NCBI GenBank assembly: GCA_964401335.1
Contig: CAYNYK010000008.1
Location: forward strand, 1-64,000
Origin: JAAYCU01 sp964401335
GTDB lineage: Bacteria; Planctomycetota; Phycisphaerae; UBA1845; PWPN01
Reading direction: 5' to 3'
DNA length: 64,000 nucleotides
In this document: positions 1 to 7,482 of the stretch, one piece after another
Numbering within the stretch: the stretch's first letter is position 1
Layout: each line of letters starts with the position of its first letter
The notes under the pieces: model-generated
The model's database searches: none
What the model was told of the DNA's origin: nothing
What the model saw: the letters and a program-made list of their open reading frames with translations, nothing else
Translations under genes and position numbers: made by a program

Positions 1-979
1 TCGGCCAAGACGGCCTCGGATCAGCAGGAATACTCTGTAATGATGCTACAGTCTCCTTTTTATTGGTTGATTGATCCCCTACCCGGTCGCATAGCGGAAG
101 GTCGATCATGGCGATCATCCAGGCATCATCCGGCGTGTCGATCCGGTCGAGGGCGACGTCGAGACTTTGGGGTCGGCCTTCCGGCGGCAGAGCAAAACGG
201 TTGTCCAGGATCTCGCCGGCCGAATCGGTTACCAACCATTGAATGGGATGCACAAAAATGATGGGAACATGGTTTTCACGCGAACGTGCGCGAAGGATGG
301 GATCGTTGGATTTTGGGCCCCAAGTGCCGCCGGAAACACAGATAACCAACTCCGCACCATTATCAACGATATTTTTGACCAAGTGAGGCCACCGGCGATC
401 GGCACAGATGATCAGCCCGATCTTTCCGAACCGGGTATCAAAGGCGGGAAACTCGTGCCCCGGCGTGTTCCTGACGGCCTCGTGCATGAGAAACTGCTTG
501 CGGTATTTGCCGACCAGCCGACCTTCGGGATCGATCAGGACGGCGGAGTTGTACATGGTCGTGCCTTCCCGCTCCAACAAACCGGCCACCAGATAAATAT
601 CGAGCTCATCGGCCAAGACCTGAAGACGAGCGAAATAGTCGCCGCCGGGAATCGGCTCGCCAAGCAGACGGTACTCCTCCAGAGGCATCTGCTTGTCGCG
701 AATGGCGTAGCCGTCGAGAAAGCTTTCGGTGGTGACCACGATCTCAGCCCCTTCAGCGGCGGCTTGCCGGATCAACGGTTCGACGCGCTCGTAATTTTGT
801 TGCTTGTCCTTGATAATCCACTTGCGAACTATCCCCGCGATTCGGACTTTTTCCGGTTTGTGTTCGGTTATGCCGGACGCGGATTCAGCCAGCCGACTTG
901 TACCGGTCGTGGCGCAACCCCACCCCAGTGGCAGCGTACCGATTACCAGAACCGTGAACAACGTCTTAGCCATGCGCAT
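1..979 (-). CDS. Lipoprotein carbon-nitrogen hydrolase (nitrilase family), 3' end cut by window edge
   Basis: The reverse strand is open from an ATG at 979 to the window edge (about 326 codons, no stop reached). The N-terminus is a lipoprotein signal ending in LGWGC. The mature part shows the nitrilase triad in order: Glu in TTESFLDGY, Lys in GKYRKQFL, Cys in GLIICADRRWP. Family members hydrolyse amides or nitriles or act as N-acyltransferases; the substrate cannot be told. The start lies 5 nt after the stop of the symporter gene upstream, so it is probably the last known gene of that operon. A second ATG two codons on (973) is possible. Membrane anchoring is unusual for this mainly cytoplasmic family. 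Confidence 0.85.
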   Translation of the reverse strand, partial: MRMAKTLFTVLVIGTLPLGWGCATTGTSRLAESASGITEHKPEKVRIAGIVRKWIIKDKQQNYERVEPLIRQAAAEGAEIVVTTESFLDGYAIRDKQMPLEEYRLLGEPIPGGDYFARLQVLADELDIYLVAGLLEREGTTMYNSAVLIDPEGRLVGKYRKQFLMHEAVRNTPGHEFPAFDTRFGKIGLIICADRRWPHLVKNIVDNGAELVICVSGGTWGPKSNDPILRARSRENHVPIIFVHPIQWLVTDSAGEILDNRFALPPEGRPQSLDVALDRIDTPDDAWMIAMIDLPLCDRVGDQSTNKKETVASLQSIPADPRPSWP

Positions 980-984
980 CCGCT

Positions 985-2832
985 TCAAATAAACCACCTT
1001 CGCGCGAAAATAATGTACAGCAGAACCATCGTGAAAAAGAGGACCAATGCCCAGATTTTATAATTACCGATACCCCGCCAGGCCGGCCCGCGAAGTGCGT
1101 CCAAGGGATAGCGCCAGACCAAGGCGTCGACTTCGGCCGAGGGCGGAGCGGGCTTAAGCAGCGATACGACCACCATCACGCCCGAGCAGATCACAAAAAG
1201 GTAAAAAGCACCCATCATGAAGGATATTTTCCAATCGATCATTTCCTTCATCCAGGGCGTTTCCTTATTCCAGTCGATAAAGAAGATAACCGCACCAAGG
1301 AACGAACCCACCAGAAGAGTAGTCAGCGCCGCAGTCGAGGAAGCCCGACGCCAGAGGACACCCCATAGAAAAACAACCGTGATTGGCGGAGCAATGTAGC
1401 ATATCAGGGTATTCGACCCTTTATAGATGTTTTCGTAATGGGCAATGTAGGGCGACCAGACAATGGCCGCGATCATGGCCACAAACGTGGCGATTCGCCC
1501 GATGGTCACCAACTGATGGTCCGGAGTATCCGGCCGCCAGCGTTTGTAGATGTCATAGCTGAACAGCGTCGCGATCGAATTGAGGGCCCCGGAAACCGTA
1601 CTCATCAAAGCGGCCAACAAGGCGGCGGCCAAAAGACCGCGCAGCCCCGTGGGTAATAACTGGGTAATCAGTTCCGCGTACGTATCTTCGGTGCGTACCC
1701 TGATCATTTTTTTATCGACCAGATCCTTAACGGCGTTTTTGACCTGATCGGCAGTCAAATCGGTTTTTTGGGCAACGCTTTCGATCTGCGAGCCAACCTT
1801 GGTCATTTGGTAATCGTGCGAAATAGCCTCGTAAACGGCATGTGCGTCCGCATCAAGGATGGGCGTCATTTTACCATTTATGGGGACGGGCTGAACAGAC
1901 AACGGTTTCATATCCCCTCGATTAATCAGGGCGAGACATAATGTGCCGGGCATAATAAAAATGAAAACGGGCAGAATCTTGATGAAGCCGGCAAACAACG
2001 GACCCAACCGGGCGTGGTTTTCATCCTTGGCCCCCAGGACGCGCTGTACGATGGTCTGATCGGCACACCAGTACCAAAGACCGATCACCGGGTAGCCGAG
2101 CAAGACGGAATACCAGGGCAGATCGGGCATTTCCGCCTTGGTGCGGAACATGCTTAGCTGAATCGACTCAACATTGTCGGACAGCCCCGCCCACCCGCCG
2201 ATTTTCCAGTATCCGACTGCGGTAATACAGATCGCCCCGGCCAGCAGAATGAGCGTCTGGATGGATTCGGTGACCACGACGGCCATCAGGCCGCCGATGA
2301 TGGTATACAGGCCGGTGAGGCAGGCGACCACGATAATGCTGTACATGATGGGAATACCGAACATACCTTCGAGGACCACCGCGCCGGTGTAGAGGGAAAA
2401 TCCGATATGGATCAGAATGGCCGACAGGATGGATAACATAGCCAGCCAGTCGCGACAGGGACGGCTATAGCGTTTTTCGAGAAAATCCGGCAGGGTCGCC
2501 ACCTTGGAACGAATGTAGAAAGGCGCGAAAAACAACGATAAGGCGATCAGCGTAAAGGGCGCCATCCACTCAAAGTTGCCGTAGGCCAGGCCGTCGGTAT
2601 ATCCCGCCTGGGCCTGACTGACCAGATGGATGGTGGAGATATTGGTGGAGAAAAGGGCTAAGCCAATGATCGGCCAGATGAGCGTTCCGCCGGCGAGGAA
2701 ATAGCTTTTACCCTCGGCACCGCGACGCTGGCGGAAGCCGGCCCAGCAGCCCAGGCCGACAATACCGACCAGGTAGAACACAATGACGGCCATATCGATA
2801 GGCCCGATATTCACTTGCATCGCGCCGATCAT
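985..2832 (-). CDS. Sodium:solute symporter (SSS/SGLT family) with extra soluble insert
   Basis: This is a 615-residue multi-span membrane protein of the sodium/sugar symporter family. The block around residues 251-276 (GLWYWCADQTIVQRVLGAK) and the LLPTGLRGLLAAALLAALMST block (392-412) are SSS signatures, and a sugar substrate is likely from context. The start is the ATG at 2832, preceded by AAGGGG; the reading frame is open further upstream but would overlap the previous gene. It lies 26 nt after the mutarotase-like gene and 5 nt before the nitrilase gene, so one operon is likely. Residues about 308-385 form a hydrophilic insert not expected in SGLT-like proteins. Part of it (350-380) resembles a small winged-helix domain. 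Confidence 0.88.
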   Translation of the reverse strand: MIGAMQVNIGPIDMAVIVFYLVGIVGLGCWAGFRQRRGAEGKSYFLAGGTLIWPIIGLALFSTNISTIHLVSQAQAGYTDGLAYGNFEWMAPFTLIALSLFFAPFYIRSKVATLPDFLEKRYSRPCRDWLAMLSILSAILIHIGFSLYTGAVVLEGMFGIPIMYSIIVVACLTGLYTIIGGLMAVVVTESIQTLILLAGAICITAVGYWKIGGWAGLSDNVESIQLSMFRTKAEMPDLPWYSVLLGYPVIGLWYWCADQTIVQRVLGAKDENHARLGPLFAGFIKILPVFIFIMPGTLCLALINRGDMKPLSVQPVPINGKMTPILDADAHAVYEAISHDYQMTKVGSQIESVAQKTDLTADQVKNAVKDLVDKKMIRVRTEDTYAELITQLLPTGLRGLLAAALLAALMSTVSGALNSIATLFSYDIYKRWRPDTPDHQLVTIGRIATFVAMIAAIVWSPYIAHYENIYKGSNTLICYIAPPITVVFLWGVLWRRASSTAALTTLLVGSFLGAVIFFIDWNKETPWMKEMIDWKISFMMGAFYLFVICSGVMVVVSLLKPAPPSAEVDALVWRYPLDALRGPAWRGIGNYKIWALVLFFTMVLLYIIFARRWFI

Positions 2833-2858
2833 GCGGTTCCCCTTGTCGATGGGGCTGT

Positions 2859-3281
2859 TTAATCCTGATGAAAGACCTCTTCCATTCTGTGCCACCATTC
2901 GCCTTCCGCGCGGGTGGGAATCGGCGATTGCATGGGCTCGCACAGCTCCCACCATTTCTGCGTGGTCGGATCGGCCTTCATCATTTCCATGTCCTTCTCG
3001 TAGTTATCGCCTGTGTATTCAAAATAGGCGAAGAGATAATATTGCTCCGGGGCAACTTCGGCCAGATAGATGGAATAATTCCGAATGTTGCATTTTTTAA
3101 TCATGGCCAGAACACCGGGCCAGGTTTCGGCGTGAATCTTCTTGTATTCCTCGATCCGGTCCTCTTTCACGCCGATCACGCAGCCGTAACGCTCGACTTT
3201 CGGTTCCTGTTGCGCACAGCCACTCGTGCCGCAGGTTAAGATCATGCCAATAACCGGCAATAACAGCATAAGTCGTTTCAT
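2859..3281 (-). CDS. L-rhamnose mutarotase-like (RhaM/DUF718) lipoprotein
   Basis: This 140-residue protein has a lipoprotein signal (cleavage before Cys in GTSGCAQQ), followed by a RhaM-like dimeric alpha/beta-barrel domain. The segment EEYKKIHAETWPG matches the region of RhaM holding the catalytic Tyr and His, and the WW near the C-terminal third also fits. RhaM interconverts alpha and beta anomers of L-rhamnose in the cytoplasm; this copy should be outside the inner membrane. The ATG at 3281 has AGGAG 8 nt upstream. That Shine-Dalgarno directly follows a perfect hairpin (3299-3317) belonging to a dispersed repeat. The symporter gene follows in the same operon. Confidence 0.8.
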   Translation of the reverse strand: MKRLMLLLPVIGMILTCGTSGCAQQEPKVERYGCVIGVKEDRIEEYKKIHAETWPGVLAMIKKCNIRNYSIYLAEVAPEQYYLFAYFEYTGDNYEKDMEMMKADPTTQKWWELCEPMQSPIPTRAEGEWWHRMEEVFHQD

Positions 3282-3298
3282 GGGACATGCTCCTATTG

Positions 3299-3317
3299 CA
3301 CCGGCGAGACGCCGGTG
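3299..3317. repeat. Core hairpin of dispersed repeat (copy 1)
   Basis: Perfect palindrome CACCGGCG-AGA-CGCCGGTG. The same 19 bases recur at 12431-12449 and 33718-33736, and a decayed form at 45584-45602. Here it lies immediately upstream of the ribosome binding site of the mutarotase-like gene, where an RNA hairpin could affect translation (inference). No terminal inverted repeats can be recognised around this copy. Confidence 0.9.
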
Positions 3318-3321
3318 CCAC

Positions 3322-3460
3322 ACTACTCGAACCACACTACTCGAACCACACCACTCGAATCACACCACTCGAATCACACCACTTGAATCACACCACTCGA
3401 ATCACACTACTCGAACCACACCACTTGAATCACACCACTCGAATCACACCACTTGAACCA
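3322..3460. repeat. 14-bp tandem array, about 10 units
   Basis: Units of the form actactcgaaccac / accactcgaatcac / accacttgaatcac run head to tail with only C/T substitutions between copies. The array starts 4 nt after the core hairpin at 3299-3317 and separates the permease gene from the mutarotase-like gene. Reading frames through it (SNHTTR-type repeats) are artefacts of the repeat. Confidence 0.92.
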
Positions 3461-3524
3461 TGCCATCTGACTCCGGGACGACATTCAAGGCCTAGGCATA
3501 GGGTATTACACCCAAAGACGCTTC

Positions 3525-4535
3525 CTACGCCGGCACCTTTCGTCGGAAATAATCCAGAGCGACGGCCATCACGATAATGACTCCGATCACGATTTCCTGT
3601 ACGTAGTTGGCGTAGCCGGCCAAAATGCAACCATTCACTAGAAAAGTCAACATGAACGCACCGATCAGGGTGCCGAGCACGCTACCCTGGCCGCCCATCA
3701 GAGAGCCGCCGCCGATGACGACGGCCGCGATCACCTGCAATTCCATGCCCATCGCAGCCGTCGGATCGCCCTCGGTGGTATTGGCAAAAAGAAAGACTCC
3801 GGACAAGCCGGTAAGTAACCCGCCAATGACGTAAATCCAGCATTTCTGCAGGTTGACGCGGATACCGCTGTACCGGGTGGCGGTTTCGTTCGAGCCGAGA
3901 GCATACGTTCGTCGGCCGAAGGCGGTCAGGTTGAGCACAATCGAGGCGACAACGGCGACGGCCAGCATGACCCAGACGGAGGAGGCAAACCAGGCGTGCG
4001 AATCGGGTGAGGGAATCGCCCGGACGAATGCGGCCAAGGATTCCGGCCGTTCCGGCAAACGGACCACACTGTTATCCGCGAACTTACGGGCCAGACCGCG
4101 AGCGATGCTGAACATGCCCAGGGTCGCGACAAAGGGAATGATTCGCATACCGGTAATCATCAACGCGTTGGCTAATCCGCATAGAGCTCCGGTTAAAAGA
4201 CAGGCGGCCACGGCCAGAAAGGTCGAACCGGTTTCCCGTAAAACCACCGCCAGGACCACACTAGCCAACGCCATGACCGATCCGACGCTTAGGTCGATGC
4301 CGCCGCCGATCATAATGAAGGTCATGCCGATCGCACAGATACCGACCAGAACGGTTTGCTGGGCGACAATCTGAATATTCCGTGTGGTCAGAAAAGCATC
4401 CGGACGGGTCAGGTGGAAGAACACCAGCACAATAGCCAGACCGGCAAAAGGCGCCAGCCATTTCCACATCCAACGGCCAAGGGATGACCCTTGGATATTA
4501 CGACGAAGATCAGAATCGGCGGTTAAATCGTTCAT
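3525..4535 (-). CDS. Ribose-type ABC transporter permease (RbsC family)
   Basis: This is a 336-residue inner-membrane permease with about 8-10 hydrophobic spans. GGGIDLSVGSVMAL (near residue 77) and GGGSLMGGQGSVLGT are the usual RbsC/BPD_transp_2 signatures. It would import a pentose or a similar monosaccharide. Its ATG is one base after the stop (TGA C ATG) of the binding-protein gene, so the two are translationally coupled. No ATP-binding subunit lies next to them. A repeat array begins about 65 nt downstream. Confidence 0.9.
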   Translation of the reverse strand: MNDLTADSDLRRNIQGSSLGRWMWKWLAPFAGLAIVLVFFHLTRPDAFLTTRNIQIVAQQTVLVGICAIGMTFIMIGGGIDLSVGSVMALASVVLAVVLRETGSTFLAVAACLLTGALCGLANALMITGMRIIPFVATLGMFSIARGLARKFADNSVVRLPERPESLAAFVRAIPSPDSHAWFASSVWVMLAVAVVASIVLNLTAFGRRTYALGSNETATRYSGIRVNLQKCWIYVIGGLLTGLSGVFLFANTTEGDPTAAMGMELQVIAAVVIGGGSLMGGQGSVLGTLIGAFMLTFLVNGCILAGYANYVQEIVIGVIIVMAVALDYFRRKVPA

Positions 4536-4536
4536 G

Positions 4537-5547
4537 TCACGGATTATTTTGTTGACTTGATCGCTTGTAGAGGAACTTCTTCTGGATTTCCGGATCGTTC
4601 ATATTGTCGGGGGTAATCAGCACCACGCCCGTATCGACGTACTCTTGAACCGGCTTCCCGGCAAAGTGATCGACCATGGCCTTGACGCTTTGATAACCCA
4701 TCTGAAAGGGATTCTGGACGACAAGACCTTGCAGTTTGCCCTCCTTCATGGCGGTGATCAGTAACTCCCGAATATCGAAGCCGACGAATTTGATCTTGCC
4801 GGCGAGTTGACGATCCTCAAGAGCGAGTAACATGCCGGCCGTGCTGGATTCGTTCGGGCAGAAAATGCCGTCAAACTTACCCTCATAGGCGGTCAGCATA
4901 TTTTCCGCAGCCTGCTTGGCGGAGTTGACATCGGCCCCGGCATAGCGAGGCGGGTCGATAAGCTGAATATCGGGCGCGGTTTCCTTGAGAGCGTTGATGA
5001 AACCCTGTTCGCGCTCGCGGGTGGCGGCCGAGCTTTCGGCGTAACGCAGGAGCATGACCGTGCCCTTCTTGCCCAGAAGTCCAGCGAGGTATCGACCGGC
5101 CAGTTCACCGCCCTTCTCGTTGGGTGTGCTGACGTAACTGATAAAATCCTTGCCAAGCTGAGCATTGAGAGATGAGTCGATGATAATAACCGGGATGCCC
5201 GCGCCGGCCGCCATGCGCACCGGCGAGACCAGGGCTTCATCACTCAGCGGAGCCAAAACGATCCCGTCTATTCCACTGCTGACGAAACTCTGAACCAGTT
5301 CGATCTGCTGCCGGGTATCATCCTCTTTGGGAGGCCCCTTCCAAACGATTTCCACGTCACCGGCCTCGGCGGCGGCTTGGCGGGCACCGGCCTCGACGGA
5401 TTTCCAGTGATCGTGGGTCAGGCCCTTGGGAATAACGGCGATCTTTTTTTTACCCGATGGGGCCGCCCTGTTTCCCTTGCTGTCACAACCGATCGACAGG
5501 CCGATCAAGATGGCAAAGAAGGCCGTCAAACTGATAATATGTTTCAT
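4537..5547 (-). CDS. Sugar-binding lipoprotein of ABC transporter (RbsB-like)
   Basis: This 336-residue protein has a lipoprotein signal (IGLSIGC) and a periplasmic-binding-protein type I fold. The start of the mature domain (KKKIAVIPKGLTHDHWKSV), the SSGIDGIVLAPLSDEALV segment and the C-terminal GVVLITPDNM are typical of ribose/xylose-class binding proteins. It should deliver a sugar to the downstream permease. GAGGTG precedes the ATG. The sugar bound cannot be told from sequence. Confidence 0.9.
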   Translation of the reverse strand: MKHIISLTAFFAILIGLSIGCDSKGNRAAPSGKKKIAVIPKGLTHDHWKSVEAGARQAAAEAGDVEIVWKGPPKEDDTRQQIELVQSFVSSGIDGIVLAPLSDEALVSPVRMAAGAGIPVIIIDSSLNAQLGKDFISYVSTPNEKGGELAGRYLAGLLGKKGTVMLLRYAESSAATREREQGFINALKETAPDIQLIDPPRYAGADVNSAKQAAENMLTAYEGKFDGIFCPNESSTAGMLLALEDRQLAGKIKFVGFDIRELLITAMKEGKLQGLVVQNPFQMGYQSVKAMVDHFAGKPVQEYVDTGVVLITPDNMNDPEIQKKFLYKRSSQQNNP

Positions 5548-5602
5548 TCATCACCTCGCTTGCAAGCACTGTGCTCCGCAACGCAGCCGTTGCCATTGCA
5601 GT

Positions 5603-6154
5603 TTACTGCTTCGCTTGCTTTCCCAGGTTCCGCTCCAGCCGTTCCTGGGCATCGCCGCTCCAATAACCACAGTCGAGCTCCACGAACACGGACGTGTAGG
5701 GCAAGGTCATGTCCGTTTTCAGAATCAGGATGTTAAATAATTTTGACGCTTGGTCCAGCCGGCCAATGATCTCTTCGTGGGACAATGAATGAGTGGCCTG
5801 ACCCGCCAGGATGGGAGCCAGCCGTCGGCGATAATTCTCGATTCCTGGAGCGTCGGTTTCGGAAACGACGGGGAGTTCGGAATCTGTATAAACAACCGGC
5901 CGAACATGTGGGGCCTGCTCTACCGCGGCCAGGACGGCCTGGACAACCTCAACATGGTCCGCATCGGTAACGATGGTTTTAATACCGGGGCTGCTTTGGC
6001 AGGGGTAGGCGGAATCGGCGATGACGATCCAGTTGCGATGGCCCATGACGGCCAGCTCGCGGTTCAACTCTCCTCGCCAGGAGGAGCAACCCCAGAGACC
6101 CGTGGACATGATTACGGCTACGACAACACATACGACGGATTTTCGGGTTAGCAT
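5603..6154 (-). CDS. FucU/RbsD-like lipoprotein (putative sugar mutarotase or pyranase)
   Basis: This 183-residue protein has a lipoprotein signal ending in STGLWGC. The mature part resembles the RbsD/FucU family: ELAVMGHRNWIVIADSAYP matches the family block with the catalytic His (LAxMGHGDEIxxxDAxFP in FucU), and KLFNILILKTD near the C-terminus matches the terminal YGNIxLxxG strand. RbsD/FucU interconvert ring forms or anomers of ribose and fucose and are normally cytoplasmic. Position first in the operon, ahead of the RbsB/RbsC-like pair, supports the assignment. Overall similarity is modest, so the call is tentative. AAGGTGA precedes the ATG. Confidence 0.55.
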   Translation of the reverse strand: MLTRKSVVCVVVAVIMSTGLWGCSSWRGELNRELAVMGHRNWIVIADSAYPCQSSPGIKTIVTDADHVEVVQAVLAAVEQAPHVRPVVYTDSELPVVSETDAPGIENYRRRLAPILAGQATHSLSHEEIIGRLDQASKLFNILILKTDMTLPYTSVFVELDCGYWSGDAQERLERNLGKQAKQ

Positions 6155-6329
6155 AACACATCACCTTCAGGAAACCCTGTATCAAAGGGGACTATGTTAA
6201 CCGCATGTGAGATGCAAACCAAGATGAGAGATTCCTTCAGATGTGTGTGTGGTTTTTATCCCTCGCCGGGGTTTCGGGCCGGTATTGAATCGATCATCCA
6301 CCGCTTTGTCATCATACGCTCTCTGCAAA

Positions 6330-7148
6330 TCACGAGCCCAGTTCGCGGCCGCGGCGAAAAGCGGCTTGCACGGCCTCCTGGATGGCCTTGGGGACACCCG
6401 ATTTCTCCATGTATTCCAGGGCGGCCTGGGTGGTACCCCCCTTGCTGGTCACTTTCCGGCGAAGTTCGGCTGGCGGCTCACCGGTTTCCAGCATCATCCG
6501 GGCCGCGCCGAGGCAGGTATGGGTGGCAAGCTTGAGGGCGTCCGCCTCGGAAAGCCCGCAGGAAACCCCGCCGGCCATGATGGCCTCGACAAAATAATAA
6601 AAATATGCCGGCCCGGAACCGGAGACGGCGGTAACCGCGTCCATCAAACCTTCGTCGTGGAGCACAACAACTGCCCCGCCGGCCTCAAAGATTCTTCGCA
6701 CATCGGCCAGGTCCTCCGTGGTGGCGTGTTCACCGGCACAAATACCGGCCATGCCGGCCCCAAGCTGGATCGGGGTGTTGGGCATAACGCGCACCACACG
6801 GGCCTTTACACCGGGGAAGGCGGCGGCAATCCGCCGCGTGGACATGCCCGCCAGAATACTGAACAGCAGGTGATCATTCGTAACCTGATCGCGCAGGCCG
6901 GCGGCCATCTCATCGAACTGCTGAGGCTTGATGGCCAGCATGATCCGACGGCATTCGGCCAACACACGACGATTGTCATCGACGGCAACGGTGCCCATCT
7001 GCTCATGGAAAAGTTTTCGCCGCTCGGATTGCGGATCGGCGACCATGACCGACGAAGCTGGAAAGAGTTTCTTGCCGACGGCCGCGGCAACAATCCCCCA
7101 AGCCATATTCCCGGCCCCGATGACACCCAGCTCATAGTTGGTTGACAT
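6330..7148 (-). CDS. proC: Pyrroline-5-carboxylate reductase
   Basis: This 272-residue enzyme performs the last step of proline synthesis, the NAD(P)H-dependent reduction of pyrroline-5-carboxylate. It has an N-terminal Rossmann motif (LGVIGAGNMAWGI), the RVMPNTP segment, and the P5CR signature VSGSGPAYFYYFVEA followed by the C-terminal dimerisation helices with KVTSKGGTTQAAL. Length is normal for the family. It stands alone between the sugar cluster and serA. Confidence 0.96.
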   Translation of the reverse strand: MSTNYELGVIGAGNMAWGIVAAAVGKKLFPASSVMVADPQSERRKLFHEQMGTVAVDDNRRVLAECRRIMLAIKPQQFDEMAAGLRDQVTNDHLLFSILAGMSTRRIAAAFPGVKARVVRVMPNTPIQLGAGMAGICAGEHATTEDLADVRRIFEAGGAVVVLHDEGLMDAVTAVSGSGPAYFYYFVEAIMAGGVSCGLSEADALKLATHTCLGAARMMLETGEPPAELRRKVTSKGGTTQAALEYMEKSGVPKAIQEAVQAAFRRGRELGS

Positions 7149-7299
7149 AACGTATCCTTATTGCGCCGTACCACGAAGGAATCGACGTGATTCCGCTTTT
7201 GCCCGAACCAGATTATACTGGCACGGAAATATTATACCAAAGGGCATGGCCTTTTGGGGCTCGCGAAAGGACACCGCTAACGCAGGATAAATCGAACGT

Positions 7300-7416
7300 A
7301 TGGCGAGAATGGCGCCTCTATCGCGAAGAGAATTGATCCGCCGGCTCAAGGCCCTGGGGTTTGAGGGGCGGCAACACGGCGGCAAACATGATCGTTTCGA
7401 TAGTGACACGCCTTAA
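7300..7416 (+). pseudogene. Truncated HicA-like toxin fragment
   Basis: A 38-codon reading frame starts MARMAPLSRRELIRRLKALG, continues with an FEGR-type turn, and ends shortly after GGKHDRF. This matches the first half of HicA mRNA-interferase toxins (LSxRELIRxLxxLGF...GGxH), including the conserved His. The usual second half (strand and C-terminal helix, about 25-35 residues) is missing because of an early TAA. No HicB partner is visible on either side. It fills most of the 334-nt space between proC and serA and is probably a decayed toxin gene. Confidence 0.6.
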
Positions 7417-7482
7417 GGGAATGGGTAAAATGCCGCCCATTGTCTTGAAAAGCAGGATTCAGATCAGAAAGGAACGAATATC

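Noticed and set aside
167..1063. A 298-codon plus-strand frame at the left end
   Set aside because: It lies opposite the nitrilase gene, whose reverse-strand reading shows all three catalytic residues and a lipoprotein signal.
3322..3460. CRISPR array
   Set aside because: Units are 14 bp, contiguous, with no spacers; the same holds for the array at 12453-12694.
7205..7240. TGGCACGGAAATATTA upstream of the HicA stub as a possible sigma-54 promoter
   Set aside because: The -24 like TGGCAC is present but the -12 GC element is not at the right distance.
7149..7299. HicB antitoxin upstream of the HicA stub
   Set aside because: Translation in all forward frames shows no HicB-like strand pattern.
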